Below are positions 34,101 to 44,890 of a DNA stretch of 55,372 bases, piece by piece. Numbering within the stretch: the stretch's first letter is position 1; every line of letters starts with the position of its first letter. Made by a program: the position numbers and the translations under genes. Below the pieces are notes generated by a model. That model did not search any database and was not told where the DNA came from. It saw only the letters and a program-made list of their open reading frames with translations. This DNA comes from Ectocarpus siliculosus (lineage: Eukaryota > Sar > Phaeophyceae > Ectocarpales > Ectocarpaceae). Location of the stretch: NCBI GenBank assembly GCA_000310025.1, contig FN649754.1:329788-385159 (forward strand), written 5' to 3'.

Positions 34101-35854
34101 CGATTTGTCCGGCCGTGTTGCTTGATCGAGACCTATGCCGGAGGCGCTGGGAGATCTCAGCAAGCTACACGAGCTTTCCCTGGCCTGCAATGAGGCGTGG
34201 ATGGTCATCCTACCCTACTTGTAAACAGTGCTCCGCGGTGTTCGACCAGCCTACTTGTCAAAGCTTGCGCAGGGCCCATCCTGAAAGTAGACAAAACAAT
34301 TTCCGTGCAACTCACCACTCAGCTGGTTGCCCCATAGATTTATTGTCACCATCTGTGAAAGTTTCCCCAGCTCCGGCGGGATGGGGCCTGAGGCAACGGA
34401 AGTGCAGATACGACTGTAGTGGGGAACAAACCAAATCTCCGGCTTCTAGAAGTACTACCACCTACGTGTATGCGAGGAGACGTACGGAACCCGGCGGAAC
34501 CACGTTCGCCAAGCAGGGCACGCAGCATACGACACATTGGACAAAATAGATGCGTCTTGCCTGTGAGCTGGTTTGCGACGAGGTCAAGCGACTCCATCTT
34601 GCTGAGATTCCCGAGCGCCTTGGGAATAGGTCCTGCGCAAGAACAACGAATAAAAATAGCAAGGGTTTACAGATAGCTTTGGAAATGGTCCTGCCTACAG
34701 TATGCATTGGTGAGGCCCAACGCAAAATTGTTGCTCCAGAGTTCTTATTTTACCCCTGCTTGTTTTATGCCAGAGGCACTCACCGGTCAGGTTGTTTTCC
34801 GCAAGAGTAAGCCCTCTTAGGTTGCCAAGCCGTCCTAGCGAAGCAGGAATTTCGCCTGCATGACGTTCGAAATGACCATGAAAAATGTGGTATATATAGC
34901 TTTCTCACGCGGTATCAAGAATGTGTGTCCAAAAGCATCGGCAGGATTCATCCTGATTTTTTCACCGGGTGACTCACCGATTAGCGTGTTTCCTTTAAGG
35001 TAGAGGCCAGTCATTGCAACGAGGTCTCCTATCTCCGGCGGGATGGGACCTGCAAGCAGAAACAAAAATACAAATACTTCATGGGGAACAAGAAAAAGAC
35101 TCCGAAATCTAGAACGTACGTGAGCCATGTCTTGTTCCTAGAAGGTACGGGGACATACGTCTTGAATCCAACGCATCAAGTCTTCCAAAATCGAGAATTG
35201 ATATTAAGAATTTTTGTTCCTTCCATTAACCTGTCAATCACTCCACGTTTATCGACTCGGTTACACACTTGGGTGAGAAAAGCGACACATTGGATACATG
35301 TCAGCAAATCAACCTACACTAAGCCTACCGGGTCGGTACGGAACGGCTTCGCAATCGAGAACGCTCCAGCACATGCTTACGACGAAAAACGCGTCCCAGC
35401 CATGCAAAACACGCGATACCGGAGGTCCTCTGCTTACCACAAACACCACAAACGAAAAATGGTGTGGTTTACAGGTGGCGCGCCATGTTCAGGTGCCGTT
35501 TAGCTTTCACTAGTACAAAGCACCGTACGCACGGAGTGCTCGTACAGTCTCGACTCACGGCGTGCAGAGCGCAGGAAGGTACGCGAAACGAAAGATAGTT
35601 TCTCACCCTGTTGTAAACTCGCAATAATGGCAAGGCAAGACAGCAGCACGCCTTCATGGACTAAACCGGAATACTGTACCTCGGAGGTTGTTGTAGCCCA
35701 GACTAAGGTCCACAACACGGCCCTGGTCGTTGACTTTGACCCCGTGCCATAGCGACAGATTGGATTCCGTGCTCCAGTTATCGTTGTTCTTCCAGCTTGT
35801 TCCATTGGTCGCGACATATAGGACAACCAGAGCCGCACGGTCCGTCTGCGCCAT
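22128..35854 (-). CDS. LRR - transmembrane - KAP P-loop NTPase, putative receptor
   Basis: Start codon 35854, stop 22128. Exon 1 (35854-35680) encodes the LRR N-cap (TDRAALVVLYVATNGTSW ... DLSLGYNNLRG). Eight 72-nt LRR exons start at 35049, 34855, 34632, 34387, 33776, 33571, 33032 and 32806, and a 75-nt one at 31893; all split a codon after base 1. Exons 31442-31326 and 31237-31122 (hydrophobic segment) continue in phase. KAP part: exon ending 30660 (Walker A GVYAQWGAGK, Ser from the next exon), 29930-29607, 29373 to about 29061 (two hydrophobic segments), 28934-28812, 28555-28412 (Walker B MLVVSIDNLDRCP), 28217-28131 (LALDPRVIIAAIEQ), 27777-27609, 23472-23103 (PRKAKRVYNMY), 22941-22828, 22485-22128. 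From 29930 on every resolved junction fits. The junction into the Walker A exon is the weak point, so two genes remain possible. KAP proteins (Kidins220, PifA) are membrane-linked signalling NTPases; a sensor role is inferred. Confidence 0.82.
24031..24395 (+). repeat. 5' LTR
   Basis: The 365-bp direct terminal repeat starts TGTTCGTG and ends CAACA, preceded by GATAC. It contains an aataaaacgac segment near 24312 that could serve in 3'-end formation. Confidence 0.93.
24446..25763 (+). pseudogene. gag of the LTR element, interrupted by a +1 frameshift
   Basis: The frame opens MSSNDSVNSGGGEAGP. A Gly/Pro-rich part is followed by a UBN2-like copia Gag core (LKQLDFNGDEKNWLMFRNDF; AAWRALEETFTPLTGGEQ) up to about 25250. 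A run of six T there throws the frame off, and it stops at 25279. The overlapping +1 frame (to 25763) continues the same core (EFKSVVTNLELAFDQP; ARFLDALSPEFEIQKQQLL). It ends with two zinc knuckles: CYICDGGHYASAC, one residue short of the canonical spacing, and canonical CQRCGKKGHNAKNC. The break may be real decay, a ribosomal slip site or a homopolymer error. The product would package element RNA in virus-like particles. Confidence 0.85.
25764..27033 (+). other. non-coding 3' half of the LTR element
   Basis: No long frame is present. An imperfect internal duplication (about 26490-26570 and 26727-26810) shares acagtagggatc, ggctgggagggg/gctgggaggg and ttacttg. It may carry cis signals for trans-mobilisation. 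Confidence 0.5.
27034..27398 (+). repeat. 3' LTR
   Basis: This is the second 365-bp copy of the 24031-24395 repeat. It is preceded by the purine tract and followed by the GATAC target duplication at 27399-27403. Confidence 0.93.
32018..32086 (+). pseudogene. decayed LRR exon on the opposite strand
   Basis: On the plus strand an acceptor (aatgcag) is followed by a stretch reading like an LRR (SIPHELGILL, then LETLRDNGATG in another frame), ending at a GTGAGTG donor. It is 69 nt, not 72, and is frameshifted. It lies in an intron of the minus-strand LRR-KAP gene. Confidence 0.6.
33079..33160 (-). repeat. partial tandem duplication of an LRR exon end
   Basis: About 80 bp at 33079-33160 repeats 33002-33078 nearly exactly (tctcccagctccttggg and caaacaaccaaaacatcgtg). 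It copies the acceptor side and first third of the LRR exon 33032-32961 plus adjoining intron, giving an incomplete exon. Confidence 0.8.
33287..33358 (+). other. 72-nt LRR cassette exon on the opposite strand
   Basis: Exactly 72 nt lie between a ctgcag acceptor and a GTGAGTG donor on the plus strand, in the same codon phase as the functional exons. It is open throughout (RPQLGHLIALEIVDHC, HTMLN). The conserved G-x-I-P and L-x-L-x-x-N positions are partly lost, so it looks like an inverted copy under decay or an antisense exon. Confidence 0.7.
33939..34009 (+). pseudogene. decayed LRR exon on the opposite strand
   Basis: An acceptor (atgttcag) and a GTATGTG donor enclose 71 nt encoding PEALGALSAMKELSLGYNKI on the plus strand. 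One base is missing near the I-P codons, so the 72-nt phase is broken. Confidence 0.75.
34130..34203 (+). pseudogene. decayed LRR exon with lost acceptor, opposite strand
   Basis: It encodes PMPEALGDLSKLHELSLACN on the plus strand and is close in sequence to the minus-strand exon starting at 34632. The expected acceptor CAG reads CGA here and the donor is poor, so it is unlikely to be spliced. Confidence 0.75.
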
Positions 35855-38106
35855 TATAGAGGGTCCTACAGTCCTAGGGGGGCAGCGCAGAGGGGGGAAC
35901 GGAAGTTCTTGGCAAACAAACGCATTACCATGTATGCGGTGTCGACGTCGCTGCAGAAAAAATAATAATGGCTCTCCTCTTTCGAGCGGCGCCCAACCGA
36001 GTTTTCCCGAGTCCACATTAATTACAAGCCAGCAGAGGGCAGGAGAACGCCGTATTATTGGGCCAGCAAACATCGTGTGGTTGCGCTGTCAAGTTGGAAT
36101 GCCGAGCATGGCGACCGTTCACAGGATGGATGCAAGCAGCGTCCGCACTTCAGACACTCTCGTTTTGGTGTTCTTAGTTCCTCTTGTGGGCTACAAGTGG
36201 CCACGGTAGAGGTTTTATTCTAGCGTATAGCGGTTCTCAACCTGGCTCGCTCACAAAATGGTGCGCAGGTTCTCAAGTTTGATGTTGTTATTGTTGTCCG
36301 TTCCGTTCTCTCTGCCCAGTACCTGCTTCTGTCCGTACTAGTCTAACACTTGACGGGGTCGATTCCCGTGGTCACAGGCCAACTTACCCCAAAAAAAAAT
36401 GCACACTGTACAAGTCTAATTCGAGCTTGAATTCTTAGCTGCCAGGGCGCTATCTTTAGTCTAATAATCTGGGCACAATTTACACCTCCTCCGCCAAACG
36501 TTAAACGCACCAACCAGCCGGGATCACACAGGAAGATCTTTCGTCAATTTACTCCTCCTCCTGCGGTGCTTACCGTCACTTTTCTCGCAAATAGTTCGCC
36601 AGCTCCTCCCCTCTGAAGGTATGAAGTCTAGAACATTTATTCCGGCCGTCTAGACTAGTCTATAGGGTACACGGTGGTAATTTCTTCGGCGGTCGGCGGC
36701 ACGCTTTTTTCGGCGGTAGGCGGCACGCTTTTTTCGGCGGCAACGACTTTGTTTGTTGGCGGAGGAGGCGGTAGAACAAACAAACGGAGGCAGTAGCGCC
36801 ATACCGTGCAGCGGCAATTCAGTGGTGGCGTAGCCGGTGTATGCATTTTTCGGCGGTGACGGCTTTGGCGGAGGCGTTGTAATAGAAACAAACAGGGGTA
36901 AACCGCTTACCAAGAGGGCGGTATTATCACGGCGGAAATAATATTGCGGAGAAACCGCTTGGTTTGTCACTTCGGGGAGATTCGAACCCACAACCTACAA
37001 CAGAGCCAAGAGGTTTCACTACTGCTGTAGAGTCCCAACGGAACAAGTCCGCACAGGGCTGCAATGCGTCCGGAGGCTGCTGTGACTGCGCGCGCGGCGA
37101 CGCATTTGTTCGCGTACATGGTGGTGTACTCTTTTGTCCTGCTTTATTTTTTTCCGGAACGTTTTCTGTTCACGGAAAGATTTCGACTTTTTCTTGCTGT
37201 GCGCGCGTGCGCATGCCTCCTCCGTGCGCATGTGCACGTGGTGATTGTGCGCGTGTCGAGAAATCCCCGACAACCATGTGCAAAGGCATGTGCAAAGGCG
37301 AGGAAGAAGGATCATGCAAAATCCTCCTGCGCATTGTGAGCCCAAGATGTCGTACGTATCACGGGCAGGAGCGGAGCAACTCATGTGAGAGTCTCCGATC
37401 GGAAATCAGACAGACAGGTAGTAGATCGATAAACGAGCCAGACTCGTGGACGCCGCCATGCAGCTTCGAATGAACACGCAATCACGCAAGTTCAGAGTTC
37501 ATCACACGGCTCTTGGGAGAGTGCCATCGCAGAATTCCAAGGCGGCGCAACAGCGCTCCTCGTTATACTCTTTACACGCCTGCCACCGAAACTCTGCTGC
37601 TGTCAGTTGCTAACGGAACTCTCTGAATCTGCCCCGCACCTACCTTTACTGCTGCTGTGGTTGTGTTTACACGCTCGCCCACCAGTCAAAGTCAGTGGTG
37701 CCGGTGAACGCTTCAAGCCGAACAAATCCGTTCCTCAGAGCACGGAAGAGAGGTTGAGAGCATGGGAGACCGAAGTGCTGTGGGAGTGTGCGGGAGTGCT
37801 GTCGGCAGTTTGCGAGGGCTGAAGCAGAGGGAAAATATATATATATACCAGAAATAAATCGTCGAACGAAAAAAAACCCGGTCTGTGTAGTGCGGGCCCG
37901 TGCCCTGTATAGTGCTGGTAAAATCTCGGGAAACACCCCGGCACTGTAGAGGGCCCCCCACTGTACATAGACTAGATCTTGTAGGCCATGTGGGCAGTTT
38001 TTTTCGGCGGGGATAAGATACGAAAAATGGTACTTACAATCGCCAACTGTTTTTTTTCCCGCGGAATCTTGCGGGAGAATATTTGCGGGTCTTGAAAAAA
38101 AAAGAA
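35855..38106. other. upstream flank of the LRR-KAP gene, no gene seen
   Basis: This should hold the promoter and 5' UTR of the LRR-KAP gene near 35855-36100. Repeated ttttttcggcgg units lie at 36690-36860 and a TA dinucleotide run at about 37838-37848. A plus-strand frame at 36964-37473 has no recognisable domain. Confidence 0.4.
36964..37030 (-). repeat. tRNA-like fragment with B-box
   Basis: On the minus strand a B-box-like gggttcgaatctcc follows a tRNA-like arm (cttggctctgttgtaggttg). No matching acceptor stem is seen, so it is probably a tRNA-derived repeat. Confidence 0.35.
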
Positions 38107-39439
38107 GGGGAAATGGACACAAGTGGGTATACCCACCCCTTTCTCGGACAAAAGTGGGTACTCAGAAATCCAGCTCGCGCGAGCTCCATAGGCGAGCCCC
38201 AAACGCGCCTCAAAACCCAATTCTGACACCTGAACAACATAGCCAGGGGCCATACACAGCACGGGCATCATTTTTTTCCGACTTTCAGGCACACCTTTGG
38301 CCCAAATACCGCCGCGGGGCCCAACCAAGGCCTCAACAGAGTGCCCACTTTTGTCCGACATCCAGGTGGGTATACCCAGCGACTTGTACTCATTTTTTCA
38401 TGTGCCCACTTATGTCTATTTTTCGACCCACTTTTGTCCGAATTGTACCCACTTTTGTCCACTTCCGGACATCGGACAATCGACCTCCACGTCACCGCAC
38501 GGCAGGACATCGAATAGCCTCGGAACGTCTCAGAACTCCGCAACACCGTATCCATGGCATCTCTTGTACCAATGGATACCGACGGCGAAGGAAGCGTTGC
38601 ACCCACACTCATGGCGCCGCAAGCAACTGACAGAGGTGCCCCCGCACTTGGCCCTGCGCGGGCGCCCAGCAGGGCAAACTGCCTCGACATGCTGCCCTCA
38701 AGAGTCGGCGCACTCGGCGTGTGGTGGTGGTGTGTGTGGGGCTTTGCATCTGTCTGTGCTGTTCTCTGTTGTTCCGTCTCTTGTTCTTCTGTATGCACGA
38801 TCCGTTGGTTTCGGCGTGTCCGTTATGTGTCAAACATTTGTGGCGTGCCGAGAGCGCTGCTTGCCGGACATCTTCCCGTGCCGTGCGGTTGCCGTTGGAG
38901 ACCGAATGGGGTCTGGCATGTTCTGAAATGTTCTTTCGCGGAGGAGTCGGTCCGGTTATTTGCTTGGAAAAGATGCGATGGAACCAAAGATGCCATGGAT
39001 ACGGTGTTGCGGAGTTCTGAGACGTTCCGAGGCTATTCGATTATCTGCCGTGCGGTGACGTGGAGGTCGATTGTCCGATGTCCGGAAGTGGACAAAAGTG
39101 GGTACAATTCGGACAAAAGTGGGTCGAAAAATAGACATAAGTGGGCACATGAAAAAATGAGTGGAAGCCGCTGGGTATACCCACCAGGATGTCGGACAAA
39201 AGTGGGCACTCTGTTGAGGCCTTGGGCCCCGCGGCGGTATTTGGGCCAAAGGTGTGCCTGAAAGTCGGAAAAAATTTATGTCCGTGCTGTGTATGGCCCC
39301 TGGCTATGTTGTTCAGGTGTCAGAATTGGGTTTTGAGGCGTGTTTGGGGCTCGCCTATGGAGCTCGCGCGAGCTGGATTTCTGAGTACCCACTTTTGTCC
39401 GAGAAAGGGGTGGGTATACCCACTTGTGTCCATTTCCCC
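38107..39439. mobile_element. element with ~450-bp inverted terminal repeats
   Basis: The left arm 38107-38563 and right arm 38988-39439 are near-perfect inverted copies with a few indels. Each arm holds several copies of cccacttttgtcc in both directions, and a palindromic gggtataccc. The 424-bp centre has an open frame starting at 38554 (MASLVPMDTDGEGSV). It reads like the first exon of a gene followed by intron-like sequence, not like a transposase. No clear target duplication was found, as the flanks are A- and C-rich runs. It could be a deletion derivative of a DNA transposon, or a foldback element that captured a gene fragment. Confidence 0.75.
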
Positions 39440-40560
39440 CCCCCAAAAATGTCGAGCGTTTGCGTGGAGCTATGATAGCTGTCTCGTTTTCGGCAGACAG
39501 ACCCACAACACGTGGCTGAAGCCGTTCGCGAGGCAGAGTGCAAGAAAAGGGAAGAATCGAGTTCCTAGACATTTATTCCGAAAGCAGTAGTAGTAGTACC
39601 ACTTGAGCAAGGCCTCGACCTCTCTACAGATGGGGCTCTTACATAAGCTGCTGTAGATGCATTGCTACACAACAACTGATATTTTCATTTTGTGAATCGA
39701 CCGTTTTTTTCGTGGCGAACCGAATCTCCCACACTCACTCTCCGCAGTCTTTCTTGATAGCCAGTTCATACGGAACTTGTGAGTGAGTTGTGAGCGCCCA
39801 TGGGACTCGAGACGCCCATGGGCATTTACTTCGTATTCCATGAGCTGCTCATGGGAAACGGCCATGTCAGTTCCATCGGCAGCTCATCGAGGGCACACCT
39901 ACCTGGGGTACGCATACGTACGTTTCACAGCACATGTTATCGAATACATACGTTTCACAGCATATGTTTTGGATGTTTCCCCGCGGATGGATGGATGTGA
40001 GTGGCCCATGAACAAGCTCAAATACCGGCCGTACCCCCAGGATGTACATCGTACTTTCACTACGAACTGCCATGCATGGTATACCCACCATGGAATGCCC
40101 GTCATACTGGGCATCTATGGAACCATGCCCTTGGGATGTTCATCATGGGCACGCCCTAAATGCCCATCACGGGCAACGTACAATACTCACAACGTGCCGC
40201 TCGCTCCATTTATGAAAAACATGATTGTGTGGTGCTGCACCGCTCACAACTATGGCTCCATTCACGTTTTCTCTGGTACGTATCTTCACGGCTTGGGCCA
40301 ACAGAGAAAACGCTGCATGTTCAATGACAGCTGAAGGAAAACACTGGGCCAAAGCACTCCTGGAATCTGCTACTTTATGCGTTCATGTACAGAGGCAAAT
40401 ATTGATATTTCGGAGTATATTGTTCAGGGATTCTTCACCAAGGGAGGGAGGAGCCAAAATCGCGGCCGAAACCCCCGCAACGGCAAAACAGTCAAAATCA
40501 CGCCGCCAACCAGCGTGGCATGCATGCTGTCAGCAGTACGTATCCGCCGACGAATAAACC
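39440..40560. other. intergenic stretch with a short tandem motif
   Basis: Two copies of tacgtttcacagca(c/t)atgtt lie at about 39918 and 39950. Several inverted catggg/cccatg words at 39797-40180 keep a 183-residue plus frame open. I see no recognisable domain. Confidence 0.35.
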
Positions 40561-41708
40561 TCACACATCGGCGGCTCCGCGTGTTCTTCTTCTTCTGCGC
40601 TCCTGAGATGGCAGGGACGCGTTCCAGGCCCAGATGATGCGCCGCAGCTCCAGGTTGTGCCTGTTCCCCGTTTTGTGCTCGGCCTTGGCGGCCACCCCCG
40701 GAACGGTCGCAGCGGCACCGCCTGCCTGGACCCCTATGGCGTTGCCGTCATCCTTTCCCGCCCCCGACCCCACCGAACACGGCGATGCCCACCAAGTCGT
40801 CGACGTTCGTCGCCTTCGCCTTGGAAACAAGGACCTTGCAGCGGGCGTTTGTGAATACAATAGCAAGGGCGAGGAAGCATGGGGCGGCTACAGGGGCAAG
40901 CCCAGAATGCCTCATAACTTTGGGCTAAAGTGCATGAGTGAGTGAGGTGGCGTTCATCGGTTGTGCAGAAGGAAAACATTTACCGAGGGCTGGGCTGGGT
41001 TGGCCGTTTGGCGCCGAACCGGAGAACTTGGTTCTGCAAACTACTATTTAGCTTGGTAAACAAGTCGATTTCTTGCCACACCGGAGGGGGGTATCCCGAA
41101 GCACGCGCAGTCTGTACGACGTTCTGTCCCCGGTTGAACGCGTTTCTCAAATGCCTCGTTCGTTCGCCTGACAGCCCACACTTGGGTTTACCGCGTTATA
41201 AATCTACAGCAAGTTTCAAGCGCGAATGTCCTGCAGGAGTCGTGTTACAAATGCGCGAACGTTGCTTTTTGGGTCGGGTGGTCTTTCAGGTTAACTGTTT
41301 CTTGCGCGTCTCCCGCGGAACTGTGTCCAGGAGAGTTTTACATACAAATTGCCGCTATCGTAGGTTCGGCACCGTCTGGATTTCATAACTTTACAGCCTT
41401 GAAACGTGGTCCACATGGCGTGCGTGCTACAACACCCCTAACCCTACGCACGCAACAGCGCAGACAGGGAGCGAACGTGCGCTCGCCCCGCGGTCTGGCA
41501 GAATCCACCGCGCGATAGTGAGCAACCAAACACACGGTGATGCGCAGCGATGAACGCCTGCTGACCTGGCTGCGGCGCTGGCCTGTTCTTCCGGAACATC
41601 TCCCCCGTCCGGGTGCTGAAGCAGCCACGATAGCAGCGCATTCATGTCTAAGCCCACGGAGGACGTGCTACTGCTGTGGATGTGCTCCTGGAAACACACT
41701 GCTATCAT
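40561..41708 (-). CDS. weak gene candidate, two exons
   Basis: I do not recognise this. An exon 41708-41566 follows a strong acceptor (ttgtccctcag) and reads MIAVCFQEHIHSS, then LDMNALLSWLLQHPDGGDV, ending at a GTCAGC donor. In matching phase an exon could begin near 40835 and run to a stop at 40561, including AAKAEHKTGNRHNLELRRI. A frame at 42289-41990 opens MFRVCFRVAIVLCVSLVWSA, a signal-peptide-like start that might be its first exon, but I could not join it. The composition is globular and not repetitive. Confidence 0.35.
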
Positions 41709-41711
41709 CTG

Positions 41712-43620
41712 AGGGACAAAACGTTGGGTGGGGTGGGCAAATGCAGCGAGGTTGGTGCGGGGGGGGGGGGGGATTCCGCGGAGGTGGGAGGATGGTGGGT
41801 GTATTGCGTACCAACACAGCGATACGACACAACGAAGCTCGAGAAGACACAACGTGTGATGATCTCATACCACGTTTACCGAGGGTACTCGTACATGCTG
41901 CGGCGGTACATACTTGTGCCGCATTGCCTGACCACCCCCTGGTCGAAAACTGATACTTCGACGACCTGCGTGACCATGAAAACTTTATTTTACCGTCCAA
42001 ACAGGCACCGCTTGCACCAGGTACGGCAAGGACGTGCGCGACTCCAACGGTGCCTCCAATGTGCTAACACTACGGTCGTGTATGTACATTGGGTACCGAA
42101 GCGGGGTCTTGGACGAACATCACTCTTTGAGGGCCACGGAGCGCTTCTCTGGCACACTTGCCCCATAAGGTTGGCCGTATAATCGTGGGCAGAACGGTAC
42201 ACCAACTCTGTCACGCTTTCGGAAAACACCGCAGACCATACAAGCGAAACACACAGTACAATTGCGACACGAAAGCAAACCCTAAACACGTGTCACAAGG
42301 AATACCTGGGCGAGAGGTCATATCTCGATATCGAAGACTCGTGCGTGCTTTCCGAAACTTCGTGCGCGGCGGGGACGGCACGCGGATGCAGTGTCGCCGC
42401 CGCCGCAACGTTCCTCGCGTTGACACCTAACGTATATAATCCTCTGTCAGCGAAGCTCCTCATCGCCTGTTGTCGGTGTTGTTGGCGATGCTGACAGGAT
42501 TGGCGTGTGTTGTCTTGGGTGGTGATTAGTGTTCTTGTGTTTGGCGGTGGCTCACGGCGAAAGCTCGTTGTAGTTGCTACTGTTGTTGGTGGTGGCGGTG
42601 GTGGTGATGGCGGTATAGGTGAAAACTCGGGGCGAAGAATCACAAAACAAAGGAACAGCCAAACCGCGCATCAACCCCCCCCTCCACCAATCGGCGGACC
42701 CCATCTGGTTCGATGAATACATCACACGCCTTCCCTCGATTTCACCGGCCGTCCGTGCTCTCTTGTGCAACTAACTCGGCGCTAGCTTCGCGCTAGGTGA
42801 AACGAAAACGCCCGCCTTCCCAGCAAAACTTCGGTGCGCCTCGGGTCGGCCTTGTGACGCGAGTATGTACTGCAAACTCTCCATCCAAGCGATATGGCCG
42901 CATGGCAATTGCGCGCATATCTCTGCTGCTACCGCCGCCGCCCGGGCAAGAAGCTCACCAATCTACCCCGCCAACCTGTCTTGTTGCTGCTGTCCTTCTC
43001 CTTCCTGGTGTTCTTGCCCTACCCCGCCTTTTCCTTCTCTTCCTCGTGGCCCCTCCTCTTTCTTCCTGCCGCTCTTCGTAGCCTCTGGCGGGGTCACGGC
43101 ACACGAAGCCACCACCACCCTTGTGAAGAACATGACAGCAACAGCAGCAACAGCAAAAAACAAGGCACGTTCAAGCCACACATTCGGTTAAAACTACAAG
43201 AAACATGCAGGCAACTGGAAGCCAGTGAGAGTCGCTTCCTTGCGCAGGCCCCGAGTGACCCAACAAAGTTGCATCGACTTCTTTTCTCCGCCTTTTTATG
43301 ACAGGGAAAGTAGCTCCACCACAATTTCCCTGCGGCGGGACTCGATACGCCAAGTGCGAGCGAGTTACAACCGGAAAGTGCCCAAACCCTCGCTTCGCAC
43401 CAGATCCTGGGAGAATCTTCGGTGGACTGTGCATCGCCCAATTTTCATTGGCGGCATGGTCGTGGCGCCATCTATTTTCTCTCCTGACGTGATCGAATTC
43501 CGTCTGTCTAGTATTCGCCAGTCGGTCGGTAGAGCGCCTGCCTGTAGGGCCTTCCGCTTCCTCCTCTGCCGCTGCTACTGCGTTACTTCTCTCGCATGTT
43601 GAGGAGGGAGTCATAAGGTG
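41712..43620. other. intergenic stretch, no firm gene
   Basis: It contains a G run at 41760-41772, GGTGGT-type triplets at 42575-42612, and CTTCC-rich low complexity at 43000-43075. A signal-peptide-like minus frame begins at 42289 (see the candidate to its left). Confidence 0.35.
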
Positions 43621-43625
43621 GCCTC

Positions 43626-43978
43626 TATTAGATATATTGGGGGTACTCGTAGCATAGTATGACGGTTGAGATGTCCGGTACGTACGTACGAAAGTAACAG
43701 TGATGAGATGCGGAGGGATAGGAACTTTCTACATATATTCCTTGGTTGCGAGAGGTATTTGGTGGAGATTCAGAGAGATTCGTTGAGTGACAAAGAGTGA
43801 AGGCGTGCCCAGATACCGTGAAGGTTTGACGAGCACTGGCACGCCCCCGATGAATACAATACTTTCCAATACTTTTGCATTACGTTTTCAACACGTTTCC
43901 TACCCATCCACGCTCCGCCATGAGCCACCCGCTTTGAGCTCCAACCACAAAGAACCGAGCCACCCGAATTATCGATCA
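43626..43978 (+). repeat. left LTR
   Basis: 353-bp terminal repeat, preceded by GCCTC. It contains the palindrome ggtacgtacgtac near 43678. Confidence 0.9.
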
Positions 43979-44039
43979 CGCTAGCGTATGACACGTCGTC
44001 TACGAGATTCGCGGTCGAGCTTGGTTTAGGAGCATCGCT

Positions 44040-44465
44040 TTGCGGCGATCAAGAGCAGGGTCACGATGGCCACCAGGCGCGAAGATGAATCCCGCCCAGC
44101 AGCGGAAGCCCGCCAAGCAGCGGAGGACGCCAGGATCGAAGAACTGGTCAATCAACGAGAGAGTAGCAGCTCGGATGGAGCAGCAGCTGATGGAGGAGAA
44201 ACTGGCCAAGAAGATGGCCGAGATGGAGGTACGGCATCGAGCCGAGCGGCAGAGATCAGAAGATCTCCGGCGAGGAAATGAGGAACAAGAGGCACCACAC
44301 CAGCAAGAACCTGGGGGCCCAACACCCAACCCTTCCGCAGACGATCTGGCCGACGCGATTGCGACTGCCATGGCCGGTCGCCTCCAGACTTCATCAGGGG
44401 ATATCGGTGCAGTGCCTCACCCTGCAACTCTCCGTATGACTGAAAGTAGACGAATTGAGCTTTGA
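44040..44465 (+). CDS. Gag-like coiled-coil frame of the TRIM-like element
   Basis: This frame encodes a charged helix (RVAARMEQQLMEEKLAKKMA, then EMEVRHRAERQRSEDLRRG) and then a Pro-rich part and DDLADAIATAMAGR. The overlapping frame from 44066 reads AAEARQAAEDARIEELVNQ over the first third, also coiled-coil-like. The two may be one ancestral frame broken by a shift near 44160. There is no zinc knuckle. A Gag N-terminal remnant is possible but not shown. Confidence 0.5.
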   Translation: MRRSRAGSRWPPGAKMNPAQQRKPAKQRRTPGSKNWSINERVAARMEQQLMEEKLAKKMAEMEVRHRAERQRSEDLRRGNEEQEAPHQQEPGGPTPNPSADDLADAIATAMAGRLQTSSGDIGAVPHPATLRMTESRRIEL

Positions 44466-44890
44466 GAATTTTCTGCCCGCCAACCAGCGGAAGCCCGCCA
44501 AGTAGCGGAGGATATTGGTTTTTGTTGTTTAGAGAATTTTCTGCCTGCCAAGCAGCGGAAGCCCGCCAAGTAGCGGAGGATATTGGTTTTTGTTGTTTAG
44601 AGAATTTTCTGCCTGCCAAGCAGCGGAAGCCCGCCAAGTAGCGGAGGATATTGGTTTTTGTTTGTTTTGAGAATTTTCTGCCCGCCAAGCAGCGGAAGCC
44701 CGCCAAGTAGCGGAGGATATTGGTTTTTGTTTGTTTTGAGAATTTTCTGCCCGCCAAGCAGCGGAAGCCCGCCAAGTAGCGGAGGATATTGGTTTCTGTT
44801 TGTTTTGAGAATTTTCTGCCCGCCCAGCAGCGGAAGCCCGCCAAGCAGCGGAGGACACCAGGCGCGAAGATATTGGTTTTTGTTTGTTTT
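44465..44890. repeat. minisatellite, ~67-69-bp units, six copies
   Basis: Units start with gagaattttctgcc at about 44465, 44532, 44599, 44668, 44737 and 44806. A last partial start lies at 44890. Each contains cagcggaagcccgccaag and then gcggaggatattgg. The same core stands in the reading frame at 44092-44130, and the last unit also carries caccaggcgcgaaga from 44079-44093. Confidence 0.9.

Noticed and set aside
39783-40334. 183-residue plus-strand frame
   Set aside because: It stays open because of repeated catggg/cccatg words, and has no domain or splice partner.
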